Shown here: positions 33,819 to 42,126 of the stretch, piece after piece
How positions within the stretch are numbered: position 1 is the stretch's first letter
Layout of the letters: each line of letters begins with the position of its first letter
NCBI GenBank assembly: GCA_013288985.1
Contig: JABDAT010000011.1
Coordinates: 1-42,220 of the forward strand
Source: Alphaproteobacteria bacterium
GTDB taxonomy: Bacteria; Pseudomonadota; Alphaproteobacteria; Rickettsiales; JABCZZ01
Direction: 5' to 3'
DNA length: 42,220 bases
The notes under the pieces: generated by a model
Seen by the model: the letters and a program-made list of their open reading frames with translations, nothing else
What the model was told of the DNA's origin: nothing
The model's database searches: none
Position numbers and translations under genes: made by a program

Positions 33819-35942
33819 GTGAGCAAATCACCAACATTGCTATTTGAAGACGATGTAAAAGCCTTTCTTGATATATTTCGTGTGCGTTTATCGAGAAAAG
33901 ATGAACTCGATCCTTCTAAAACAGGGCGTGTCCATGTAGATCTCAAACAAGTTAAGGGAGATGAAAAAAGATCGTTTGGAAAACAGCTTAAGCTTACAGA
34001 AGCTGAAATAGCAAAAGTACCCAGCGAAAGAGAGTTGCATCTTGATCCTATATCGATAGCACATTTATTGATAGAAAAAGCGCGTCTGAATCTTGATGAA
34101 GAGGATCTAAAAAGCTTCCATGAGATTTTTGCCCAAAGCTTTCCCATTGACCGGGAAACGGGGTTTTATGAGAAGAGTTGTAAACCTCTTGTTGCTGGCC
34201 TTGCCCATTTTAATGCGAAGACCAACAAGACGCCTGTCTGCCTGATTGAAGGCGACTTCACTAATATGGGGGGCGCCAATGACAGTGCGCTTGGAAGAGA
34301 AGGCACCAACAAGCTGATTTATAAAATATCACAGATTCTTAAAAGTAGTTTTGCGAATACATTTCCAGATAAAGCGATTGAAGTGCATGGTGTGCGGGCG
34401 GGGGGTGACGAAGTGCAGCTGGCAGTTTACGGCCTCACGAAAGCAGAAGTGGATAAAGTAATTAATGAAAAGATTCGCCCTGAAATCAATATGCTTGCCG
34501 CGCAATTTGGCGTGCATGACATAGCTCACAAAAAAATAGGCAAGCTGCCTGGTTTTGGCGCTGCATTTGCTTCGGTTGAGCTTGGTCAGAGAGAAACTAC
34601 CGCTGCAATACGTACGGCTTTAGATAGTGGTGTTGCCCAAAGTAAAGAGGAAGATGGGTTTCTCAGATTCGGTTTAATAGATGACGAGAGAGTGAATCGT
34701 TATATTGAGCAGATATATGTTCCGCTCTTTAAAGCCAATCATAATAACGAAGAGCCTAGCGATGATGAGAAGGCTCAAAAAAGAGCCTCGCTTGGCAGAT
34801 ACAAAGAAAGCACCAAGGCCTATTGGCAGACACTCATTGCTCCTGGTGGGGAATATCACGATGAATACGAAGGTTTTATAAAGACAAACCCTGCAAGCGT
34901 TAGCCCACATGATTTCTTTAATTATCAGTCTGAACAGAATAAGGGGAATGTTAAGCAGGCATTAGAAGCTATTCACCTTGCCGAAGAAGGAATAGTGCAG
35001 CCACCATTTTTTAAGACAAATATTCCCTTCAGGGACGAACCTCCCGAAATGCAGCGCATGCGAATGGCATTTAAGCAATTTAGTCTTGATAAGCTTGTCG
35101 ATGGAGAGCCGCCCTTAGTATGGAATGATGAAAAGCGTTTCCTGGATCTGGATAGAAAAAGGTTAAACCATGTTAACGGGCCTATATTGCGCATGATAAT
35201 TGATTTTTACAGGCATTTCATTGATGCCCCGGATCCGGCTTCGCGTGCAAAAACAAACCGTTTCAGGTTTTTTGATGCGGATGCATTGAAAAATCATTAT
35301 CAAGGTGCGCGTATAGTGGAATTTGAATTCCAGAATTTAAACGGACTCAATAATTTGAATTATGAGATTGCCGATGCGGCGTTGCGTGATACCACTAAAT
35401 ATATCACTGATGGATTAAAGACATTAAAACACCCTCCGGAGGGAATAAAGAGTGTTGCCGATCGCATTTATAATGCGGGTCCTAAGTTTACGGTGGTTCT
35501 TCCTCCTGAATATACACAAGAGGATGTAAGAGCCTTGCATAAATATGTAGCAGGGCAAATAAAAACGCATATTGCAGATTGTCCTATTGGCAAGTTTGCT
35601 AAAAATACTTATACGTGTTTGCGCACTGAAGAGAATACGCCCAAGGCAACTAAGGACGAAATTGCAGCTATGAATGCGGAATCTAAGCAAAAAGATATTG
35701 CATTGGAAAAAGATATTGAAAGAGTAAGCGAAGGGCTCAATAAAAATAGCCGCATGCCAAAAAAATTAGTGAAAATGTCGGATGTTCCGCACCCCAAAGA
35801 TCCTGAGAAATCTATTGGCATTAAATTTTATACTGACGTTATAGCAGCTAAGGAGGATACGGTATTTAAGTTAAAGCGCATTGATGCGCTGGCAGATAGT
35901 AAATTTAATGGCGCCGCCCGCATTACTGCTACGGCTGTATAG
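33819..35942 (+). CDS. Large protein with two GGDEF-like domains (second degenerate)
   Basis: A 707-residue soluble protein. At about residues 138-255, CLIEGDFTNMGGANDSALG is followed by VHGVRAGGDEVQLAVYG (AGGDEV at 194-199). This resembles the diguanylate cyclase layout, with an Asp-containing first strand, a central signature loop and a later GFGAAFASVELG strand. At about 500-600 a second such half is seen: FEFQNLNGLNNLNYEIADAA and then RIYNAGPKFTVVLP, with AGPKF in place of GGDEF. The N-terminal 130 residues and the 250-residue linker are unrecognised. No membrane helix or EAL domain is present. GTG at 33819 has GGAAG six bases upstream; an earlier GTG at 33795 has none. Catalytic activity is uncertain. 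Confidence 0.65.
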   Translation: MSKSPTLLFEDDVKAFLDIFRVRLSRKDELDPSKTGRVHVDLKQVKGDEKRSFGKQLKLTEAEIAKVPSERELHLDPISIAHLLIEKARLNLDEEDLKSFHEIFAQSFPIDRETGFYEKSCKPLVAGLAHFNAKTNKTPVCLIEGDFTNMGGANDSALGREGTNKLIYKISQILKSSFANTFPDKAIEVHGVRAGGDEVQLAVYGLTKAEVDKVINEKIRPEINMLAAQFGVHDIAHKKIGKLPGFGAAFASVELGQRETTAAIRTALDSGVAQSKEEDGFLRFGLIDDERVNRYIEQIYVPLFKANHNNEEPSDDEKAQKRASLGRYKESTKAYWQTLIAPGGEYHDEYEGFIKTNPASVSPHDFFNYQSEQNKGNVKQALEAIHLAEEGIVQPPFFKTNIPFRDEPPEMQRMRMAFKQFSLDKLVDGEPPLVWNDEKRFLDLDRKRLNHVNGPILRMIIDFYRHFIDAPDPASRAKTNRFRFFDADALKNHYQGARIVEFEFQNLNGLNNLNYEIADAALRDTTKYITDGLKTLKHPPEGIKSVADRIYNAGPKFTVVLPPEYTQEDVRALHKYVAGQIKTHIADCPIGKFAKNTYTCLRTEENTPKATKDEIAAMNAESKQKDIALEKDIERVSEGLNKNSRMPKKLVKMSDVPHPKDPEKSIGIKFYTDVIAAKEDTVFKLKRIDALADSKFNGAARITATAV

Positions 35943-35953
35943 AAAGGTTGGTT

Positions 35954-36145
35954 ATGGATAATAAAGAAAAATTTACTGACAAGCTTATAAAGGAAATAGA
36001 AAATAACGGCGAAGAAAATATCGCTCTTGAAATCGCAGAAGATAAACGCCTGCGCAGACTGGGTATTGATCCCAATCTGGATTCAGCCTCCATTCTTGAT
36101 AAGTTGGATGAGTTAGCGCATAAGCATAAAACGCAAAACGAATAA
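35954..36145 (+). CDS. Small charged protein downstream of the GGDEF-like gene
   Basis: A 63-residue, highly charged and probably helical protein (KEKFTDKLIKEIENNGEEN and SILDKLDELAHKHK). It begins 11 bases after the stop of the GGDEF-like gene, with AAGG ahead of the ATG, so the two are likely co-expressed and could interact. I know of no family for it. Confidence 0.6.
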   Translation: MDNKEKFTDKLIKEIENNGEENIALEIAEDKRLRRLGIDPNLDSASILDKLDELAHKHKTQNE

Positions 36146-36205
36146 TGCTCGGTATTATATTCTGTTTTCTCGACTCTTACCATTCAGCTATGTTATAGCT
36201 GAGCT

Positions 36206-36934
36206 ATGTTTTGGCCCGATGTAATTGCACTGAAAGAATTTTATGCGTCGCCGCTGGGACAGATGGCGTGTCTTGCGGTGCGCAAACGCATTCACGGTTT
36301 CTGGCCGGATGCAAAAGGCGATAGCCTGCTTGGACTTGGGTTTACTACGCCCTATCTACTACCGTTTCTGGGAGAGGCGCAAAGTGTTTTTGCCTGCATG
36401 TCCTCTGCACAGGGGGTCATCCATTGGCCTACAAATGCACGTAATCTTTCTCTTCTTTCTGACGAAGCCGAATTGCCTTTTGCCGATAATAGCATCAACC
36501 GTGTGCTTGTAGTGCATGCGATTGAAAACAGCGAGCAGGTACGCCAGATGATGTCTGAACTGTGGCGGATTTTATCCCCTGCAGGCCGGCTTTTAATGGT
36601 GGTGCCTAATCGGCGCGGGATATGGGCGCGCTCACCACGCAGCCCTTTTGCTTATGGCCAGCCTTTTACGTCATGGCAGTTAAGGCAGTTGCTATCGGAG
36701 CATTCCTTTACGCCGCTCTCGGCAAATTCTGCGTTATTCTTTCCACCCACTACATGGCGCTACATGCTGCGTTCTTCGCGTTTTTGGGAAAGTATAGGCA
36801 GCCAATTCTTCCCGGGATTTGGGGGTGTATTGTTGATGGAGGCGGAAAAGCAGATTTACGCTCCTCTGGTTCAGAAAGTATGGCAGCGCCAGCGCAAAGC
36901 ATATGTACCGCTGGCACAGCCTGCGGGCATATAA
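36206..36934 (+). CDS. Class I SAM-dependent methyltransferase, divergent
   Basis: A 242-residue protein with methyltransferase (type 11-like) order: a weak glycine motif LLGLGFTTPYLLPFL near residue 41, then ELPFADNSINRVLVVHAIEN and MMSELWRILSPAGRLLMVVPN. The C-terminal half (RSPFAYGQPFTSWQLRQLL) resembles a conserved alphaproteobacterial family often encoded next to glyoxalase II, but that neighbour is not seen here. The glycine motif lacks the usual acidic residue pattern. The substrate is unknown. Another frame is open over 36622-36993 but is poorer. Confidence 0.8.
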   Translation: MFWPDVIALKEFYASPLGQMACLAVRKRIHGFWPDAKGDSLLGLGFTTPYLLPFLGEAQSVFACMSSAQGVIHWPTNARNLSLLSDEAELPFADNSINRVLVVHAIENSEQVRQMMSELWRILSPAGRLLMVVPNRRGIWARSPRSPFAYGQPFTSWQLRQLLSEHSFTPLSANSALFFPPTTWRYMLRSSRFWESIGSQFFPGFGGVLLMEAEKQIYAPLVQKVWQRQRKAYVPLAQPAGI

Positions 36935-37017
36935 TCAATTTATTTATCTTTTTCTTTACGGTATACTATGGGGTGTGCTGTTGTTTATTCTGAGACAGTA
37001 TTGAAGGAAGTTATATA

Positions 37018-37908
37018 ATGCGCAGCAAAATCAAAAGTGATTATGAATATGGGTATGAAACTGGTAAAAAAATGAAAAATGGATTTACCCTGATAGAATT
37101 ATCCGTTGTGCTGGTGGTCATTGGTTTGCTGATTGGCGGTATTATTGCGGGGCAATCTTTGATCCGGCAATCGCAGATCAACAGTATACTGGTTGATGAA
37201 CAAAAATACACGAGTGCGGCGCTTTCCTTCCAGCAGAAATATAACGCATTGCCCGGCGATTTTGCCAATGCGGTAGGGTATTGGGGATCCCCATCAGGTG
37301 CTACTACGCCCTATACCAATTCGACTTACTGCGCCGGCATGACGGGTACGGGTACGCAGACATGCAATGGAGACGGCAACGGTCAGATTGCAGAATCTGC
37401 TTACCCAGGGTATGACACAACCTATCTTTATGAGGCTTTTTTGTTCTGGCAGCATCTTGTCAATGCCCAGCTGATACAGGGGAGTTATACGGGCATAGTG
37501 GGCTCGGCAGGTTATACAAGCAGCGCCACGCCTCCTGCCGGTGACCATGTTATTGGCAGCAATAGTCCAAAGAGCCGTATCACTAATGCGGGATTTGGCG
37601 TTTCTTATGTTGGTATTATTACCAGCGCAATGACCAATGCCAATGCAAATTATTTTGCGGGCACATATGGACATGTGTTTATTTTTGGGAGTTATTCTGC
37701 AAAGAATTTACCGGTGGGCGTCGGTCTTACAGGCCAGGAAGCCGCTGCTTTTGATGCTAAATTTGATGACGGGCTGCCCGGAAGCGGCACTATATTGACC
37801 TGGGTGAATTCCACGGGATTTACTCCCAATTGCGCGACAAGTGCAACGGCTTATAACCTGACGACAACCGGATTGCAGTGTAGTTTAATATTTATAACCG
37901 GTTTTTAA
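37018..37908 (+). CDS. Type IV pilin-like / pseudopilin protein with long leader
   Basis: A class of prepilin with the cleavage/methylation signature MKNG|FTLIELSVVLVVIG, in which a prepilin peptidase cuts after Gly and the Glu at +5 is present. The mature part has a 25-residue hydrophobic helix, then ALPGDFANAVGYWG and a globular Gly/Thr/Asn-rich domain with several Cys. GGAAG eight bases before the ATG at 37018 favours that start. This gives an unusually long 22-residue charged leader; the ATG at 37072 next to the signature has a poorer site. No assembly ATPase or other pilin gene is nearby, so it is an isolated subunit. Surface pili or type II-like secretion is possible. Confidence 0.85.
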   Translation: MRSKIKSDYEYGYETGKKMKNGFTLIELSVVLVVIGLLIGGIIAGQSLIRQSQINSILVDEQKYTSAALSFQQKYNALPGDFANAVGYWGSPSGATTPYTNSTYCAGMTGTGTQTCNGDGNGQIAESAYPGYDTTYLYEAFLFWQHLVNAQLIQGSYTGIVGSAGYTSSATPPAGDHVIGSNSPKSRITNAGFGVSYVGIITSAMTNANANYFAGTYGHVFIFGSYSAKNLPVGVGLTGQEAAAFDAKFDDGLPGSGTILTWVNSTGFTPNCATSATAYNLTTTGLQCSLIFITGF

Positions 37909-38048
37909 TAAAACTTTCTAAATGCTGTGGTGTAAATGGTATTTTACTCCTAGGGCTTGATTATAAGTTGAATTTTTTATACAATACTTATGCATCAGGG
38001 GATAAGGCATAATATTAAAAGAATAAAAAATGAATGCGGCAGGAAGAT

Positions 38049-39437
38049 ATGGAATTTACTAAGAATCGGCAGACTTTTTTGATTGCGTTATTTACGGCGT
38101 TATTTTTGTATAGCGCTGTGCCATCGGTATGGGGTTCTTCAGCATCCGCCCAGGAAACGCAAAGCGACGGCAGCAAGAGCAAATCCAAACATGCTAAATC
38201 TAAAGCCGGACATTGCCGCAGCAAAAACAAACATAGCTGCCGCCATACCCATGCCGCGATGACTATGCGGGTACAGCCTGCATCATTTATTGCCGATGTG
38301 GATACGGGAAAAATACTTGAATCTGAAAACGCAGATTCCCCGCGCTATCCCGCTTCATTGACCAAGATGATGACGCTGTATCTTACCTTTGAAGAACTGA
38401 AGAAAGGTAAAATGAGACTTGATCAGACTATTCCTGTCTCGGAACATGCCGCCTCACAACCCCAGACTAATATTGCACTTCAACCGGGCAGTCGCATCGC
38501 CGTGAAGGATGCAATCTTAAGTATTGTCGTGCGTTCAGCCAATGATTCTGCCGTTACATTAGGTGAGGCCCTGGGTGGTGGATCGGAATCCGTATTTGCG
38601 CAGAAAATGACGCAAAAGGCGCGTACGCTTGGCATGAAACATACGCTGTTTTACAACGCTTCCGGCCTTCCCGATCCGGCGCAGCGGACCACAGCGCGTG
38701 ACATGGCAATGCTCGGGTTGGCCTTGCGCAGGGATTTCCCTCAATACTTTCCGTTCTTTAAAACGGAGTCCTTCACTTTCCATGGTCTTACTTACATCAC
38801 CCATAATCATGTTATGACGCGGTATGAGGGGGTAGATGGCATTAAAACCGGCTATATTCGCGCTTCCGGCTTTAACGTCGTGACATCGGCTAATCGTAAT
38901 GGGCATCATCTTGTTGCCGTAGTGCTGGGCGGCAGCACCTGGAAAGCGCGTGATGATAAGATGATAGCTTTGCTCGATAAAACCTTTACCCAGCTTGCAT
39001 CCCTGGATGCAGGAAAGAATATACATCTTGCCTCGGCTGAGCGCCGCAGAATGCCATTATTCCCCGCAAAAGCTGAAAGCACTTCGGAATATATGGAAGG
39101 CGAGGGCGACGTTCCAGGCGACGAAGGCAAGCCTGACGATGTTGTTCCGGCAGTTACCGCACAGCAGCAAGCTTCTATTGCTCCTGTTCAAGGGGAGCAA
39201 TGGGGCATACAGGTGGGAGCATTTGCGGCCGTCACTGAGGCTTCTGCTGCAGCGGCCAATGCCATGAAGCAGGCTCCGGCTGAATTGAATGCATCCGTAA
39301 TAAAGGTTTCAGACGATAATAACGGTGCCGCCATCCATCGAGCACGCCTGATAAATCTTACGGAAGATCAGGCTGAAAATGCCTGCCATAAACTTACCGC
39401 AAACCATGCGCCCTGCTTTGTTTACAGGGTGAATTAA
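38049..39437 (+). CDS. D-alanyl-D-alanine carboxypeptidase with C-terminal SPOR domain
   Basis: A 462-residue periplasmic penicillin-binding protein of the DacA type. It has a signal peptide (cleavage near SASA|QE), then a Lys/His/Ser-rich linker. The catalytic triad motifs are SLTK (S103, K106), SAN (163-165) and KTG (266-268). The C-terminal WGIQVGAFAAVTEAS and LTANHAPCFVYRVN fit a SPOR domain that binds denuded septal peptidoglycan. It trims terminal D-Ala from stem peptides, probably at the division site. The start at 38049 has AGGAAG close by; ATG 38034 is the alternative. The basic linker before the catalytic domain is unusual. No lipobox is seen. Confidence 0.9.
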   Translation: MEFTKNRQTFLIALFTALFLYSAVPSVWGSSASAQETQSDGSKSKSKHAKSKAGHCRSKNKHSCRHTHAAMTMRVQPASFIADVDTGKILESENADSPRYPASLTKMMTLYLTFEELKKGKMRLDQTIPVSEHAASQPQTNIALQPGSRIAVKDAILSIVVRSANDSAVTLGEALGGGSESVFAQKMTQKARTLGMKHTLFYNASGLPDPAQRTTARDMAMLGLALRRDFPQYFPFFKTESFTFHGLTYITHNHVMTRYEGVDGIKTGYIRASGFNVVTSANRNGHHLVAVVLGGSTWKARDDKMIALLDKTFTQLASLDAGKNIHLASAERRRMPLFPAKAESTSEYMEGEGDVPGDEGKPDDVVPAVTAQQQASIAPVQGEQWGIQVGAFAAVTEASAAAANAMKQAPAELNASVIKVSDDNNGAAIHRARLINLTEDQAENACHKLTANHAPCFVYRVN

Positions 39438-39538
39438 TAGCGCGTTGTCATAAATAATTCATATTCTCTTTTGGCTGAATTTGCTATAATTAGCGATAGT
39501 CAAAGCGTGCTTTCAAAGCCGTGAAACAGGAGCCGTAA

Positions 39539-40021
39539 ATGGCCGCAGATACTTTAGTTCTTGAACAGGATAATGCGCTGCATCAGTCTTCATTACAGGC
39601 GTTTGATCAGCGAATAACGGATTGGTTTGTAAAATCTGTGGATGCAGTCGGTGATTTAATCATTGATGGTTTTAATAATGCAATGAATAAGATAGCCGGT
39701 GCGGTAGGTGAAAAAATTGGCTCCTTGAGCGGTCTTGCTCCCACAGGCGCATCGTCCGATTTTGGTTCAGGCGGTGTGTTCTTGCAAGGGTTAAACGGCA
39801 ATGGCTCCGCGCTAGGCCATGCAATAGAACTGCAGCCGCAAATTTCCCCGTCAATTGCACAGGCTGTTGCAGGGGCAGGTATTGGCATGCGGGAATTTCA
39901 GATGGCTGATGTGCCCCTATCTTCACTGACCGGTTATGACAGTATCTCTCCCGTCTCCACCACGCCCGACATGAATATCGGTGTCCAGCCATCTCTGGCA
40001 GCTACTCCCAGCAGGCATTAA
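39539..40021 (+). CDS. Hypothetical protein
   Basis: A 160-residue protein, unrecognised. The N-terminal half is amphipathic helical (ITDWFVKSVDAVGDLIIDGF and NAMNKIAGAVGEKIGSL); the C-terminal half is Gly/Ser/Pro-rich and probably disordered. There is no signal peptide. AGGAG lies seven bases before the ATG at 39539, so translation is likely. It stands between the carboxypeptidase gene and xseB on the same strand. Confidence 0.6.
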   Translation: MAADTLVLEQDNALHQSSLQAFDQRITDWFVKSVDAVGDLIIDGFNNAMNKIAGAVGEKIGSLSGLAPTGASSDFGSGGVFLQGLNGNGSALGHAIELQPQISPSIAQAVAGAGIGMREFQMADVPLSSLTGYDSISPVSTTPDMNIGVQPSLAATPSRH

Positions 40022-40099
40022 TATTAATTTTCTTCCGCATAAATTTCCTTGCTGAAAAAGGCCATATTGCATACTATCCCCGTCTTAAATCAGGGGCAT

Positions 40100-40348
40100 A
40101 TGGCAAATACCAAAGAAGATCCTATAGCATCCATGAGCTTTGAGCAGGCGCTCAAGGAGCTTGAGATTATAGTGCGGAAGCTGGAGACCGGGCAGGGGGA
40201 GCTTGAAAGCTCGATTGCTGATTACACTCGCGGCACTGCGCTTAAGGAGCACTGCCAGAAAAAACTGGCCGATGCTAAAATGAAAGTGGAAAAGATCATA
40301 CAGACGGCAGACGGAAAAATCACTACTGCGCCGCTCGACGGCGCGTAA
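40100..40348 (+). CDS. xseB: Exodeoxyribonuclease VII small subunit
   Basis: An 82-residue XseB with SFEQALKELEIIVRKLETGQ and LESSIADYTRGTALKEHCQKK, the two-helix family signature. It partners with XseA, which degrades single-stranded DNA. The start at 40100 fits the family N-terminus and has GGGG just ahead; the frame is open to 40049. It begins the xseB-ispA-tlyA group. Confidence 0.93.
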   Translation: MANTKEDPIASMSFEQALKELEIIVRKLETGQGELESSIADYTRGTALKEHCQKKLADAKMKVEKIIQTADGKITTAPLDGA

Positions 40349-40391
40349 GAAAAAATAAAATCGCTAAAAAACGATAGTAAAAGGGAAAAGC

Positions 40392-41357
40392 ATGGAAGAC
40401 AGCTTACAACAGGCATTGCAAGACGTATCGGAAGCATTGCAGCGCAAGATGGATGAACTTCTACCCGCAGATGGCGGTGAAGACAGCGGCACGACCGTAG
40501 TGGCCTTCAAGCCGATGAATGATAACAAGCCTACCGAATCTTCTCCCATTGGCGGTGAGGATACGGTCATTAAGGCCATGCGTTATTCAGCTCTATCCGG
40601 TGGCAAGCGCCTGCGCCCCTTCCTGACGGTAGCCTGCGCGAATCTTTTTGGCGTTGGCCGCGAGGCCTCTTTGTGTACTGCGTCTGCCATCGAATTTATC
40701 CATACCTATTCGCTGATTCATGACGATTTGCCGGCCATGGATAATGATGCGCTGCGCCGTGGCAAGCCAAGCTGCCACGTGGTATTTGGTGAAGCCGCTG
40801 CCATTTTGGCGGGGGATGCGCTGCTTACTTTTGCGTTTCAAGTTCTGGCTGATGAACGCGTACATGCCGACCCGGCCGTGCGCTGCGAGCTTATCCGCAC
40901 ATTATCGGTAGCTTCAGGCTATCGCGGCATGGTCGGCGGCCAGATGATGGATCTGGAAGCGGAAAAGAAAAAACTCAGCATTGATGAAATCATCCGCCTG
41001 CAACGCCTGAAAACCGGTGAGCTTTTTGCCATGTCGTGCGAAGCAGGGGCAATTTTGGGTAAAGGCGCGCGCATGCTGCGCAGTGCCTTGCGGGGTTATG
41101 CTCATGATTTGGGGCTTGCATTCCAGATTACCGATGATCTGCTTGATGCCGAAGGCACGCGCGCGGAGGCGGGCAAGGCCGTCAATAAAGATAGGCAGGC
41201 GGGCAAGGCAACACTGGTTTCAGTGCTGGGCATTGAGCGCGCCAAGGAGCAGGCGCAAATTCTTTCCGCCCAGGCTATTGGCCATCTCGAAGTATTTGAC
41301 AAAAAAGCGGATGATCTGCGCGCGCTGGCTGAGTTTGTGATTACGAGAAGACGATAG
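40392..41357 (+). CDS. ispA: Polyprenyl diphosphate synthase (farnesyl-PP synthase type)
   Basis: A 321-residue isoprenyl diphosphate synthase. It has GGKRLRPFLT for IPP binding, the first Asp-rich motif DDLPAMDND (111-119), GGQMMDLEAE and the second motif DDLLD (248-252). The two residues between the Asp pairs in the first motif fit the bacterial FPP synthase type. It makes farnesyl diphosphate for quinones and undecaprenyl phosphate. An insert-like polar stretch of about 30 residues (27-57) precedes the core and makes it slightly long. In many alphaproteobacteria dxs follows; here tlyA follows directly after 24 bases. Confidence 0.93.
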   Translation: MEDSLQQALQDVSEALQRKMDELLPADGGEDSGTTVVAFKPMNDNKPTESSPIGGEDTVIKAMRYSALSGGKRLRPFLTVACANLFGVGREASLCTASAIEFIHTYSLIHDDLPAMDNDALRRGKPSCHVVFGEAAAILAGDALLTFAFQVLADERVHADPAVRCELIRTLSVASGYRGMVGGQMMDLEAEKKKLSIDEIIRLQRLKTGELFAMSCEAGAILGKGARMLRSALRGYAHDLGLAFQITDDLLDAEGTRAEAGKAVNKDRQAGKATLVSVLGIERAKEQAQILSAQAIGHLEVFDKKADDLRALAEFVITRRR

Positions 41358-41381
41358 TTATAATCCTATCATTTATTCTAT

Positions 41382-42119
41382 ATGGCTAAGATTCGCCTTG
41401 ATATGCTTCTTGTCGAACGCAATCTTGCCGAGTCGCGCACCCGCGCGCAGGCAATCATTGCGGCAGGCAAGGTCTATAGCAATGAGGTGAAGCTCGATAA
41501 GCCCGGTCATATGGTGGCTCAAGATATGTCCATTACCATACGCGAAGCGGAGCACCCCTGGGTATCACGCGGAGGTATGAAGCTCGCGCATGGACTTGCG
41601 TATTTTGCTGTGGATGCAAAAGACAAGATTTGTCTTGATGTGGGAGCTTCAACCGGGGGCTTTACCGATGTGTTGCTGCATAACGGCGCCGCCAAAGTCT
41701 ATGCAGTGGATGTAGGCCACGGCCAGCTTGACTGGAAACTGCGCCAGGATGCGCGCGTTGCCGTGCTCGAAAAAACCAACGCCAGGAATCTTGATGCGCA
41801 TATCATTCCCCAAGTGCCTGAGCTTATAGTATGCGATGCAAGTTTTATCAGTTTAAAAACCGTGCTGCCGGCGGCACTTGCGCTTGCCGCTTCCCGAGCA
41901 ATGCTTATTGCGCTTATCAAGCCGCAGTTTGAGGTTGGCAAAGGCAAGGTAGGCAAGGGCGGCGTGGTGCGCGATGCGGATCTGCACCAGCAGGTCTGTG
42001 ATGATATAACCGCCTGGCTTAATGGACTTGGGGACTGGTCTGTGTTAGGCATTACGGAAAGCCCGCTCAAAGGGCCCAAAGGCAATACAGAATTTCTTGT
42101 TGCCGCGCAAAAAAGGTAG
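41382..42119 (+). CDS. tlyA: TlyA family rRNA 2'-O-methyltransferase
   Basis: A 245-residue protein. The N-terminal S4 RNA-binding domain (RLDMLLVERNLAESRTRAQ) is followed by VSRGGMKL and an FtsJ-like methyltransferase domain with LDVGASTGGF (85-94), VCDASFISL and LIKPQFEVGKGKVGKGG. The Lys/Asp/Lys set expected for 2'-O-ribose methylation is present. TlyA methylates cytidines in 16S and/or 23S rRNA and affects capreomycin susceptibility in mycobacteria. It is the third gene of the xseB-ispA-tlyA group. Confidence 0.93.
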   Translation: MAKIRLDMLLVERNLAESRTRAQAIIAAGKVYSNEVKLDKPGHMVAQDMSITIREAEHPWVSRGGMKLAHGLAYFAVDAKDKICLDVGASTGGFTDVLLHNGAAKVYAVDVGHGQLDWKLRQDARVAVLEKTNARNLDAHIIPQVPELIVCDASFISLKTVLPAALALAASRAMLIALIKPQFEVGKGKVGKGGVVRDADLHQQVCDDITAWLNGLGDWSVLGITESPLKGPKGNTEFLVAAQKR

Positions 42120-42126
42120 GGAGTGT

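Noticed and set aside
36622-36993. 123-residue frame overlapping the methyltransferase gene
   Set aside because: It lies within the conserved methyltransferase C-terminal part; the hydrophobic stretches arise from the shifted frame.
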